From Amycolatopsis sp. QT-25 (GTDB taxonomy: Bacteria > Actinomycetota > Actinomycetes > Mycobacteriales > Pseudonocardiaceae), in assembly GCF_029369745.1 (NCBI RefSeq), contig NZ_CP120210.1, positions 7,564,001 to 7,628,000 on the forward strand: DNA of 64,000 nucleotides, read 5' to 3'. Position numbers and translations under genes: made by a program. This document shows positions 8,648-16,752 of this stretch, one piece after another; position 1 is the stretch's first letter; each line of letters begins with the position of its first letter. Under the pieces are notes generated by a model. That model had not been told where the DNA came from, searched no databases, and was given only the letters and a program-made list of their open reading frames with translations.

Positions 8648-10762
8648 CTACTTGCGTTCGTCGAGCGGGCGGGCGTTGAGGTGGTCGGCGAGCAGTTTCC
8701 GGGCGATCTCTTCCGGATCCTTCTCGGGCGGGAGCGGCGGAGGCGGCGGCGCGGGGCTCGCGTCCTCGTTGTAGAGGTCTTCGTCCTCTTCGGCCGGCTC
8801 GGGCGGGAGCGGGATGTCGGGCTCGGTGGTCGCCACCTTCGGCCGCTGGGGCTCCGGCTTCGGCGCGGGAGGCGCGGGAGGCGCCGGAGCAGCACCGGGG
8901 GCTTCGGCGGACCGGCGGGTGAAGGACCGCTCGGGCGCGGACGGCGGTGGCGCGGCCTTGGGCGCGGCGGCCTGCCGGGGCTGCGCGGCACCGTGGACGC
9001 ACCGGATCTGCCAGTCGCCGCCGAAGACCTCCTTGAACGCGGCCGCGATGCGCTCCGCGTGCTGCGGCTCGGAAAGCCTCAGCACCACCGGTTTGGTGTT
9101 GTGGGTGAGCGTGACGTCGGTGCCCTCGACACTCACCACGCTCGCCTGCGTGAGCATCGCCCCCGTGACGGTAGCGCCGGGGATCTGGCGGATCGCGGCG
9201 AGCACGTGCGGCCAGCGGGCGCGGATCCCGTCCGCGTCCGTCGCCCCACCCGGAGCCGCGGCGGGCTCCGGCGCGGCCGGAGGCGGGGTGGGTGCGGCCG
9301 GAGGCGGGGTGGGTGCGGCCGGACGTTGCGGAACGGGCCGTTCGGCGACCGGCTCAGGCCGCGCGACGGGCTGGGGAGCGGCTTGGGGAGCCGGTGCCGC
9401 CTGCGGGGGTGCGGCCTGCGGTGACGGCGCGGCGGCCTGTCGCGCGGGCGCGGCGGTCCGTTGCGACGGCCGTTGGAACTCGCGGACGGGCTCACCCGAA
9501 AAGGCGGCCGGGGCGGGCGCGGACTGCGCCACCGGGGCCGCCTGAACGGCTTGTGCGCCTTGCGCGGCCGGAGCCGGACCACCGGCGACGGGCGCCGGAG
9601 CCGAAGCGGCACGGCGCTCCAGTCGTTCCAGCCGGGCGAGCAACGCGTCGGTGCCCTCGGCGACCGAAGGCAGCAGCATCCGCGCCGTCAGCAGTTCCAG
9701 CACCAGCCGCGGCGAGGTCGCGCCCCGCATCTCCAAGAGTCCATTGTGGACGATGTCGGCGTAACGCGAGAGCGTGGCCGGCTCCAGTTTGCCCGCCTGC
9801 TCCTTCATCTTCTTGAGTTCGTCGTCCGGCGCGGCGACCAGCCCGCGCTCACCCGCGTCCGGCACCGAACGCAGCATCACCAGATCGCGCAGGCGGTCGA
9901 GCAGGTCGGTGGCGAACCGGCGCGGGTCGTGCCCGGCCTCGGCGAGGCTCTCGACGGTACCGAAGACGGCCGCCGCGTCGTCCGCGGCCAGCGCGTCGAC
10001 CATGCCGTCGATGAGCGCGACGTCGGTGACACCCAGCAGCGACACCGCGCGCGAGTAGTCGACGCCGTCCGGCCCGGCCCCCGCCAGCAACTGGTCCAGC
10101 ACGGATTGCGTGTCCCGCGCCGAACCCCCGCCCGCGCGGATGACCAGCGGATACACCGCGGGCTCGACCTTCGCGCCCTCGGCGGCGACGTTGCGTTCCA
10201 GCAGATCACGCATGGAGCTGGGCGGGATCAGCCGGAAGGGGTAGTGGTGCGTCCGCGACCGGATGGTGGGCAGCACCTTGTCCGGTTCGGTGGTCGCGAA
10301 GATGAAGATCAGGTGCTCCGGCGGCTCCTCCACGATCTTCAGCAGGGCGTTGAAGCCCTGCGTGGTGACCATGTGGGCCTCGTCGATGATGAAGACGCGG
10401 TAGCGCGAGTCCGCCGGGGCGTAGAAGGCCCTGTCCCGCAGCTCGCGGGCGTCGTCGACGCCACCGTGGCTGGCGGCGTCGAGTTCGGTGACGTCGACGC
10501 TGCCGGGACCTTCGGGCGCGAGGTTGCGGCACGAGTTGCACTCACCGCACGGATCCGGCGTCGGGCCCTTCGCGCAGTTCAGTGACCGCGCCATGATGCG
10601 GGCGCTCGACGTCTTGCCGCAGCCGCGCGGGCCGGAGAAGAGGTAGGCGTGGTTGATGCGCCCGGCGGCCAGCGCCGTACGCAGCGGATCGGTCACATGC
10701 TCCTGCCCGACGACCTCGGCGAAGGTAGCCGGACGGTACTTTCGGTACAGCGCTAATGCCAC
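8648..10762 (-). CDS. dnaX: DNA polymerase III subunit gamma/tau
   Basis: 704 residues from GTG 10760-10762, beginning with the family-typical ALYRKYRPATFAEVVGQEHV. Walker A GPRGCGKTSSA at 44-54, a four-Cys zinc module (LNCAKG...CGECNSC) just after it, Walker B VFIIDEAH near 119-126 and the SRC-like IRSRTHHYPF. From about 375 to 515 the protein is an Ala/Pro/Gln-rich linker, then a tau-type C-terminal domain and an acidic Pro-rich tail. It is the clamp-loader ATPase of the replisome. Only 82 bp separate it from the divergent methyltransferase gene. I see no obvious slippery stretch that would produce a separate gamma form. Confidence 0.97.
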   Translation of the reverse strand: MALALYRKYRPATFAEVVGQEHVTDPLRTALAAGRINHAYLFSGPRGCGKTSSARIMARSLNCAKGPTPDPCGECNSCRNLAPEGPGSVDVTELDAASHGGVDDARELRDRAFYAPADSRYRVFIIDEAHMVTTQGFNALLKIVEEPPEHLIFIFATTEPDKVLPTIRSRTHHYPFRLIPPSSMRDLLERNVAAEGAKVEPAVYPLVIRAGGGSARDTQSVLDQLLAGAGPDGVDYSRAVSLLGVTDVALIDGMVDALAADDAAAVFGTVESLAEAGHDPRRFATDLLDRLRDLVMLRSVPDAGERGLVAAPDDELKKMKEQAGKLEPATLSRYADIVHNGLLEMRGATSPRLVLELLTARMLLPSVAEGTDALLARLERLERRAASAPAPVAGGPAPAAQGAQAVQAAPVAQSAPAPAAFSGEPVREFQRPSQRTAAPARQAAAPSPQAAPPQAAPAPQAAPQPVARPEPVAERPVPQRPAAPTPPPAAPTPPPAAPEPAAAPGGATDADGIRARWPHVLAAIRQIPGATVTGAMLTQASVVSVEGTDVTLTHNTKPVVLRLSEPQHAERIAAAFKEVFGGDWQIRCVHGAAQPRQAAAPKAAPPPSAPERSFTRRSAEAPGAAPAPPAPPAPKPEPQRPKVATTEPDIPLPPEPAEEDEDLYNEDASPAPPPPPLPPEKDPEEIARKLLADHLNARPLDERK

Positions 10763-10844
10763 GCGTTGAATCTAACAGTGGCACGTAGCGTCTCCTTTGA
10801 GGGCGGCGGCGGGGGGCAGGGATGGATACCGGGAAGGTCCGACG

Positions 10845-11678
10845 GTGAGACCGGCACCGACCCCAGGCAAGTATCCGGTCCGCTTCGGCACGGCCGAGCT
10901 GCTCCGGGACGCCGACCGCCCGAACGCCTGGATGATCTCGGTGGACGGCGTCGCCCAGTCGCACGTCGACCTCGACGACCCCACGGATCTCGAGTTCGAC
11001 TACATCCGCCGTATCGCCGACGTCGTCGACTGCCTCGGCGACGGGCCGCTCGACGTGCTGCACGTCGGCGGGGCGGCCTGCACGCTCCCCCGCTACATCG
11101 CCGCGGCGCGGCCGCGCTCGCGGCAACTGGTCTTCGACGCCGACGGCGAGCTCGTCGCGCTCGTCCGCGAGCAGCTGGGCCTGAAGGGACTGAAGGTCCG
11201 TGTCGGCGACGGCCGCGAAGGCGTCTCCGGCAGGTACGACGCTTCGGCCGACCTGGTCATCGTGGACGCTTTCGAACGCGGAGTCCTGGCAGGCGGGCTC
11301 GCGACCGTCGAGTTCACGAACGAGGTCGCGCGCGTCCTCCGGCCGGCCGGAACCTACCTCGCCAACATCTCCGACGGCCCGAACCTGCCGTTCCTCCGCC
11401 GGTTCCTGGCGACACTGGCGACGTCGTTCCCGCACCTCGCGCTGCTCGCGGAACCGGGTGTCCTGCGGGGCCGCCGGTTCGGGAACATCGTGGTCGCCGC
11501 TTCCCGCGTCGAACTGCCGGTGACCGGGATGACCCGGCGGGCCGCGTCGTCCGCCTACCCGGCTCGCTGCGTCGCCGGCGAAGACCTCCGCGACCTGCGA
11601 GGCAAGGCGAAACCCGTCACCGACGCGGAAGCCCTGCCGTCACCGGTGCCGCCGAAAGACGTCTTCGGGATCTTCTGA
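10845..11678 (+). CDS. Spermidine synthase-like class I SAM-dependent methyltransferase fold protein
   Basis: 277 residues from GTG 10845, chosen because a GGGAAGG ribosome-binding site lies 8 bp upstream; the frame is open further 5' but without a signal. The Rossmann core shows LDVLHVGGAACTLPRYIAA, then LVFDADGELVALVREQLGL, then VRVGDGREG and DLVIVDAFER, the order of motifs I, II and the acceptor loop in spermidine-synthase/fused-MFS-type proteins. In actinobacteria such proteins are often not true polyamine synthases, so the substrate is unknown. It is divergent from dnaX. Confidence 0.8.
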   Translation: MRPAPTPGKYPVRFGTAELLRDADRPNAWMISVDGVAQSHVDLDDPTDLEFDYIRRIADVVDCLGDGPLDVLHVGGAACTLPRYIAAARPRSRQLVFDADGELVALVREQLGLKGLKVRVGDGREGVSGRYDASADLVIVDAFERGVLAGGLATVEFTNEVARVLRPAGTYLANISDGPNLPFLRRFLATLATSFPHLALLAEPGVLRGRRFGNIVVAASRVELPVTGMTRRAASSAYPARCVAGEDLRDLRGKAKPVTDAEALPSPVPPKDVFGIF

Positions 11679-11693
11679 CCCCGGAAATCGAAG

Positions 11694-11782
11694 GGGACCC
11701 CGCGCACCCGTCAGAGCTTGCTTATCCTTGCTGCCTTCCGGCCCTGGGGAGGTTCACAAGATGGACGCCGCGCGGGGTCCGG
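11694..11782 (-). ncRNA. ffs: Signal recognition particle RNA, small bacterial type (4.5S)
   Basis: Read on the minus strand, the segment folds as one long rod: the terminal GGACCCCGCGC arm near 11770-11780 pairs with 11695-11706. The apical part contains CCAGGGCCGGAAGGCAGC, which matches the conserved SRP domain with GGAA-type tetraloop and asymmetric loop that bind Ffh. About 89 nt, typical of the short bacterial SRP RNA. It sits just downstream of dnaX/methyltransferase, as in other actinomycetes. Exact ends are estimated from the pairing. Confidence 0.9.
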
Positions 11783-11829
11783 GGACCAGTGTAGTCACTC
11801 CCGTCCCGGCATGGGGGACAGTGGGGGGT

Positions 11830-12720
11830 ATGAACACTCCGACCTGGGAAGACGTCCTCAAGGCCGCCGAAGCCGTCCGCCCGTTCGTGCGACACACGCC
11901 GCTGCTGCGCGCCGAGGTCGACGGGCGGCCGCTGGTGCTCAAGCTGGAGCAGCTGCAGCGGAGCGGGTCGTTCAAACTGCGGGGCGCGGTGAACGCGCTG
12001 CTGAGCGGACCGGCGCCAGAGCGCGTGCTGACGGCGTCCGGCGGCAACCACGGGCTGGGCTTGGCGATGGCGGCTTCGCTGCTGAACCTGCCCGCGACGG
12101 TGTACGTGCCGGAGTCGGCTCCGCGGGCGAAGACGGCCCGGATCGAAGCGGCGGGTGCCAAGCTCATCCGCCACGGAGCGACGTACGCCGAGGCGGCCGC
12201 GAAGGCGCTCGAGGCCGCGTCTGAGCCGGGCACCCGGTACCTGCACGCCTACGACGACCCCATCGTCGTCGCCGGTCAGGGCACCGTGGCGGCCGAAGTG
12301 GTCCAGGACGCGCCGGACGTCGACGCGTTCTCGGTCGCGGTCGGCGGTGGCGGGCTCGCCGCGGGTACGTCGCTGGCCGGGTTGCCGACGTACGCCGTCG
12401 AGCCGGAGCGATGCCGCGCGCTCGACGCGGCGTTGGCGGCGGGCGAGCCGGTGGACGTGGAGATCGACTCGGTGGCGGCGTCGGCGCTGGGCGCGACCAG
12501 GATCGGGAGCGTCCCGTTCGCCGTGCTCCGGGATCGGGTGACGTCCGTGCTGGTCAGCGACGCGGAACTGCTCGCCGCGCGGGACCGGCTCTGGGAGGAG
12601 TTCCGCCTCGCCGTCGAACCGGCCGCGGCGGTCCCGTTCGCCGCGTGGCTGGCCGGGCGGACCGAGGGCGAGCTGCCCTGCGTCATCCTGTGCGGCGCTA
12701 ACAGTGACTGGACGCCCTGA
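11830..12720 (+). CDS. Threonine/serine dehydratase-like PLP enzyme
   Basis: 296 residues from ATG 11830 preceded by a G-rich ribosome-binding site. The PLP lysine is in GSFKLRGA (about residue 52), the Asn/Gly loop is ASGGNHGLG, and the phosphate-binding glycine loop is VGGGGLAAG, all in fold-type II order. It lacks the C-terminal ACT regulatory domain of biosynthetic IlvA, so it resembles the short catabolic L-threonine/L-serine dehydratases that give 2-oxobutyrate or pyruvate plus ammonia. Its 3' end overlaps the convergent histidine kinase gene by 23 bp. Confidence 0.9.
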   Translation: MNTPTWEDVLKAAEAVRPFVRHTPLLRAEVDGRPLVLKLEQLQRSGSFKLRGAVNALLSGPAPERVLTASGGNHGLGLAMAASLLNLPATVYVPESAPRAKTARIEAAGAKLIRHGATYAEAAAKALEAASEPGTRYLHAYDDPIVVAGQGTVAAEVVQDAPDVDAFSVAVGGGGLAAGTSLAGLPTYAVEPERCRALDAALAAGEPVDVEIDSVAASALGATRIGSVPFAVLRDRVTSVLVSDAELLAARDRLWEEFRLAVEPAAAVPFAAWLAGRTEGELPCVILCGANSDWTP

Positions 12721-14179
12721 GCACGACCCGGAACTCCGTCCGCCCCGGACGGCTGGCGACCCCGACCTGCCCGCCGTGCGCGGCGACGACGGCCGCGACG
12801 ATGGCCAGGCCGAGGCCGGTGCTGCCCGCCGCCCGCGACCGCGAGTCGTCGCCGCGGGCGAAGCGTTCGAAGACGTCAGGGAGGATCTTCGGCGAAATAC
12901 CCGGCCCACCATCGACGATGGACAGTGTCACCGTTGTGTCCACTATGGACAAGGAAGTGGCGACCTCGGTACCCGCCGGGGTGTGCGTGCGCGCGTTGCC
13001 CAGCAGGTTGATCACCACCTGGTGCAGCTGATCCGCGTCGCCGAGGACGGTGATCGGCTCCGGTGGCACCTCCAGCAGCCACTTGTGCGCCGGCCCGGCG
13101 ACGTGCGCGTCGGCGACGGCGTCCGCGACCAGCCGGGACAGATCGACCGGCCGGCGCACCACCGGACGGCCGGAGTCGAGCCGCGCGAGCAGCAGCAGAT
13201 CCTCGACCAGGCCGGTCATCCGCGTCGATTCCGACTCGACCCTGCTCATCGCGAACGCGATGTCCGGCGGTACCGCGGAGCCGGACCGCCGGGTGAGTTC
13301 GGCGTAACCGCGGATGGCCGCGAGCGGGGTCCGCAGTTCGTGGCTGGCGTCCGCGACGAACCGGCGCACCCGGCTCTCACTGGCCTGGCGGGCGGACAAC
13401 GCGCTCGCGATGTGGCCGAGCATGCGGTTGAGCGCGAAACCGACCTTGCCGACCTCGGTGCGCGGATCGGTGTCCACTTCGGACACCCGCTCGAACAGCG
13501 CGACCTCGCCGCGGTCCAACGGGAGTTCGGCGACCCTGGTCGCGGTGGCGGCCAGGCGGTCGAGGGGTTTCATGGTGCGCCGCACGGTCACCGCACCGAG
13601 CGCGCCCGCCAGCAGGATGCCGCCGGCGGCCACCCCGCCGAAGATGAAACCGAGGTTCCACAACGTGTCCGTGACGTCCTTCGTGGGCAGTCCGGTGATC
13701 GCGACGCTGCCGTTGGCCACCGGTTCGGCCACCACGCGGTACTCCCCGAGCGCCCCGAGGTCCACGTCGGCGGGCTTGTCGGTCGGCGCCGACCGCAGCA
13801 GGGCGGACAGCGGGGCCGGGCCGATCGGGTCGTGCGGGAACGGATCGGCGATCTTCGCGTCGTAGCTGGACCGCAGCACCGCCGCGATCACACTCCCGTC
13901 CGGGAGGATGGTCACGAACAGCGAACCGGTGCTCTGCCCGTACGCGCGCAGGCCCTCGGGGACCCGTTCCCCGCCGGGACGGCCCGGTGGCGGCGGACGG
14001 CCGGCGCGTTCACTCGTCTCGGCGAGCCGGGCGTCGAGCTGGTCGAACAGGAAATCACGCAACGCCAGTTCGGTCACCACGCCGACCGCCAGGCAGACCA
14101 GCGCCAGCAATCCCGCGACCTGCGCGATCAACCGCCGTCGCAGGGACCACGGCCGTCTACCCCGCCGGTTTGAGCACAT
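12698..14179 (-). CDS. Sensor histidine kinase (HAMP-HisKA-HATPase)
   Basis: 493 residues from ATG 14177-14179. An N-terminal membrane helix (about 15-38), an extracytoplasmic domain of about 130 residues with a Pro/Gly-rich start, a second helix (about 170-195), HAMP, then the H-box FVADASHELRTPLAAIRGYA, N-box INLLGNARTHTP, G1 DGGPGISP and G2 GSTGLGLAIV. It is a classical membrane-bound EnvZ-type kinase. The start overlaps the end of the upstream response-regulator gene by 23 bp, so the pair is co-translated. The signal sensed is unknown. Confidence 0.95.
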   Translation of the reverse strand: MCSNRRGRRPWSLRRRLIAQVAGLLALVCLAVGVVTELALRDFLFDQLDARLAETSERAGRPPPPGRPGGERVPEGLRAYGQSTGSLFVTILPDGSVIAAVLRSSYDAKIADPFPHDPIGPAPLSALLRSAPTDKPADVDLGALGEYRVVAEPVANGSVAITGLPTKDVTDTLWNLGFIFGGVAAGGILLAGALGAVTVRRTMKPLDRLAATATRVAELPLDRGEVALFERVSEVDTDPRTEVGKVGFALNRMLGHIASALSARQASESRVRRFVADASHELRTPLAAIRGYAELTRRSGSAVPPDIAFAMSRVESESTRMTGLVEDLLLLARLDSGRPVVRRPVDLSRLVADAVADAHVAGPAHKWLLEVPPEPITVLGDADQLHQVVINLLGNARTHTPAGTEVATSLSIVDTTVTLSIVDGGPGISPKILPDVFERFARGDDSRSRAAGSTGLGLAIVAAVVAAHGGQVGVASRPGRTEFRVVLRASSHC

Positions 14180-14906
14180 ACCCGGCGCCGCGCATCGTGT
14201 GGATCATCGGTTCCCGGTCGGCGTCGATCTTCTTGCGGAGGTAGGAGATGTACAGCTCGACGATGTTGGCCTGGCCACCGAAGTCGTAGCTCCACACCCG
14301 GTCGAGGATCTGCGTCTTCGACAACACCCGCTTGGGGTTTCGCATGAGGTAACGCAGCAGTTCGAACTCGGTCGCGGTCAACGGCACCAGATCGCCGCCG
14401 CGGCGCACTTCGCGGCTGTCCTCGTCCAGGGTCAGGTCTCCGACGACGAGCGTCGAACCGCTCGGCCCGGCCATCCCGCCCGCGCGCCGGAGCAGCGCGC
14501 GCAGCCGCAACGCGACCTCCTCCAGGCTGAACGGTTTGGTGACGTAGTCGTCGCCGCCCGCGGTGAGCCCGGCGATCCGGTCCTCCACCGCGTCCTTCGC
14601 GGTCAGGAACAGCACCGGCAGGTCCGGCACCTCGGAACGCAGGCGCCGCAACACGTCCAGGCCGCTCATATCCGGCAGCATGACGTCCAGCACCACCGCG
14701 TCCGGCCGGAACTCCCTGGCGACGCGGACCGCCTCGACGCCGTCGGCGGCGGTGCGCACGTCCCAGCCCTCCATGCGCAGCGCCATCGACACGAGCTCGG
14801 ACAGGGTCGCCTCGTCGTCCACGACCAGCACCCGCACGGGGCTGCCGTCGGCACGGCGCAGAGCGGCCTTGCCGGAGCCGGACGAAGGGACGTTCACACC
14901 GGTCAT
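14157..14906 (-). CDS. OmpR/PhoB-type response regulator
   Basis: 249 residues; the ATG at 14904-14906 is preferred because upstream extension codes for low-complexity sequence over the divergent promoter. The receiver domain has the acidic pair in VLVVDDEATLSEL, the phosphoacceptor Asp in VVLDVMLPDMSG, Thr in FLTAKD and Lys in VTKPF. The C-terminal winged helix contains PLTATEFELLRYLMRNPKRV and the recognition helix region ILDRVW. It is the partner of the kinase downstream and 57 bp divergent from a membrane-anchored DUF5666-like gene, which is a likely target. Confidence 0.95.
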   Translation of the reverse strand: MTGVNVPSSGSGKAALRRADGSPVRVLVVDDEATLSELVSMALRMEGWDVRTAADGVEAVRVAREFRPDAVVLDVMLPDMSGLDVLRRLRSEVPDLPVLFLTAKDAVEDRIAGLTAGGDDYVTKPFSLEEVALRLRALLRRAGGMAGPSGSTLVVGDLTLDEDSREVRRGGDLVPLTATEFELLRYLMRNPKRVLSKTQILDRVWSYDFGGQANIVELYISYLRKKIDADREPMIHTMRGAGYVLKPAG

Positions 14907-14963
14907 GCTGCCATCCTGGGCGGCCCCGATGAGGCTTCTCTGTGTCCCGCCTGTGTGTTTCCT

Positions 14964-15287
14964 GTGAACGATCACCCAGGGAGCGAACACAGCGCGGGCC
15001 CACCGACGGCACAGCTTCCGCACAGCGACGGCGCCGGCCGTGGCCGCGACCGACCACCCGGAGGCGACCGGACGACCGAACCGACCCACCCCGCCGGACT
15101 CCCGCGGCCGAGACCGCCACCTGGGGTGCGCCTGCCCCCGGCAGGTGAACCGAAGAAGACCTGGTCGGGCCGCGAGACCGCGATCGCGGCCGTGGTGGCG
15201 GCGGTGATCGCCGCCGGCGGCGGGGCCGCGGCCGGAACCGTCGCGAACGGCGCCGACCGGAGCGGGATGACGGGCGGCCCCGGGTGA
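14964..15287 (+). CDS. N-terminal part of split membrane-anchored DUF5666-like protein
   Basis: 107 residues from GTG 14964 to TGA 15285-15287. A Pro/Gly/Arg-rich cytoplasmic region of about 65 residues (no clear fold) is followed by a basic flank (KKTWSGRE) and one membrane helix (AIAAVVAAVIAAGGGAAAG). The stop overlaps the GTG of the next frame as GTGA. Actinobacterial homologues that I recall are single proteins with this N-terminus joined to the DUF5666-like domain encoded next, so this may be half of a frameshifted gene. It is divergent from the response regulator. Confidence 0.55.
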   Translation: MNDHPGSEHSAGPPTAQLPHSDGAGRGRDRPPGGDRTTEPTHPAGLPRPRPPPGVRLPPAGEPKKTWSGRETAIAAVVAAVIAAGGGAAAGTVANGADRSGMTGGPG

Positions 15288-15634
15288 TCGCCGGCCCTGG
15301 CGAGGGCATGCCCCGCGACACGCCGCACGGCGACTTCGTCGTCTCCGGCGGCAACGGCGGCTACCGCACCGAACGGACGCGGACCGGCGCGATCACCGCG
15401 ATCAGCGCGACGTCCGTCAGCCTGACCGGCAAGGACGGCTACAAGCAGGTTTACGCGATCGACGCGTCGACGAAGAAGACCGGTGATCCCCGGGCCGGCC
15501 AGACGGTGACGGTGAACGCCAAGGTCACCGGCGGCACCGCGACGGCGACGGTCATCGGCGAACCGGGGCGGAATCGGCGCGGCGGGCCACCCGGTCAGGG
15601 CCGACAGGGCCGGGGTGGCCCGCAGCGCTACTGA
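15284..15634 (+). CDS. DUF5666-like beta domain, second half of split gene
   Basis: 116 residues from GTG 15284, overlapping the previous stop by 4 bp. The core reads TGAITAISATSVSLTGKDGY and later GQTVTVNAKVTGGTATATVI, the repeating beta pattern of DUF5666 (an OB-like extracytoplasmic domain). It has no signal peptide or membrane helix of its own, so on its own it would stay in the cytoplasm; with the preceding helix it would face outside. The tail is Gly/Arg/Gln-rich. Either a -1 frameshift, a sequencing error or true coupling explains the layout. It overlaps the convergent kinase-like gene by 7 bp. Confidence 0.65.
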   Translation: MIAGPGEGMPRDTPHGDFVVSGGNGGYRTERTRTGAITAISATSVSLTGKDGYKQVYAIDASTKKTGDPRAGQTVTVNAKVTGGTATATVIGEPGRNRRGGPPGQGRQGRGGPQRY

Positions 15635-16701
15635 GCCATGACGGCGAGCAGCGCGGCGGCCGTCTCGGCGGGTTCCTGCCCGGAGGTGTCCAGGACGACG
15701 CGGCCGGTGCGGGCCTGCCGCATCCGGGCCGCCTCGGTGACCGCGCGGGCGGCCACCCGGTCCCGCACGGCGGGTGGCACGCCGCGTAGTTCGTCGCCCG
15801 CCAGCAGCGCGGATTCGCCTTCGGCGCGGCGCCCGACGCGTTCGGTGAGCGTCGGGGCGTCCGCGTCGAGGTGGACGACGGCGACCTCCTCGAAGACCCG
15901 CCGGTGCTCCGGGCGGAACTCCCTCGCGACGACGATCAGCCGTTTCGCTCCGGCTTCGCGGTAGCCGCGCCAGACGGCCGCGAGGTTCGCCGCCTCCAGC
16001 GCCGGATCCGGGCCGGGGTGCACGAACCCGAGTTGGGCGAGATCCACGTAGGCGACGGGCATCTCGCGCGCCCAGAGGGTGCGCAACGCGCTGAAGGCGG
16101 CTGTCGATTTGCCGACCGCCGTCGGTCCGGTCACCACGGTCACCGGACCGGGCAGCGGCTCGACGACACCCGGCGCCCGGACCGGTTCGTCACCCACGAC
16201 ACAACGCGGGAACAGCGCTTCCACGGTCTCCTCGTGCCGTTGCCCGGTCGTGTCCATCGCCTCGCCGAAACCGGTGCGGTCGTAGGCGTCCGCCACCGCG
16301 AAGAGGTCGGGCAGGGCCGCGGCGGGTGAACCCCGGCCGAGGAACCTGCTCCGGAGTTCGTCGCGATCGCACGTCAGCCGGATGAGCGTGAGGTCGAAGT
16401 CGCGGCCTTCGAACTGCCGCTCGACCCCGTTTTCGGGGTCCACCACGCCGGACACGACGAGCTGCCCGGCCCCCCGGGAACGCAGGATCTCCAGCACCCG
16501 CAGCAGATTGGCCGCCTTGATCGCGTGTGCGGCTTCGCCACCGCCCGGAGGCGGGCCGATCAGTCCGAGTTGGTCGATGTCGACGTATGCCACCTTGCCG
16601 CCCGTTTCCGCGATGCGCGTGTACAAACCCCAAGCGGTGGTGGATTTACCGGCTCCCGGTGCTCCGGTCGTCCAGAGCACGGGAGTCTTCGTGGTCCCCA
16701 T
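15628..16701 (-). CDS. Tandem P-loop kinase-like protein (two Walker A domains)
   Basis: 357 residues from ATG 16699-16701. It contains two related P-loop domains: GAPGAGKS at 13-20 and GPTAVGKS at 192-199. Each is followed by a similar block, AYVDIDQLGL with AANLLRV in the first and AYVDLAQLGF with AANLAAV in the second, so the protein arose by internal duplication. The lengths and lid-like Arg segments resemble small-molecule kinases (AAA_33/chloramphenicol phosphotransferase-like), but the substrate is not identifiable. It is 51 bp divergent from a NarL-type kinase gene. Confidence 0.7.
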   Translation of the reverse strand: MGTTKTPVLWTTGAPGAGKSTTAWGLYTRIAETGGKVAYVDIDQLGLIGPPPGGGEAAHAIKAANLLRVLEILRSRGAGQLVVSGVVDPENGVERQFEGRDFDLTLIRLTCDRDELRSRFLGRGSPAAALPDLFAVADAYDRTGFGEAMDTTGQRHEETVEALFPRCVVGDEPVRAPGVVEPLPGPVTVVTGPTAVGKSTAAFSALRTLWAREMPVAYVDLAQLGFVHPGPDPALEAANLAAVWRGYREAGAKRLIVVAREFRPEHRRVFEEVAVVHLDADAPTLTERVGRRAEGESALLAGDELRGVPPAVRDRVAARAVTEAARMRQARTGRVVLDTSGQEPAETAAALLAVMAQ

Positions 16702-16752
16702 GGCTTCCGAGCTTAAGAACTTTGTCGAGCGAAATAGGGCAGAGTTGAGCGT

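Noticed and set aside
13908-14963. Long plus-strand frame opposite the histidine kinase and regulator
   Set aside because: Only the end after 14964 has protein character (membrane anchor); the rest is a shadow.
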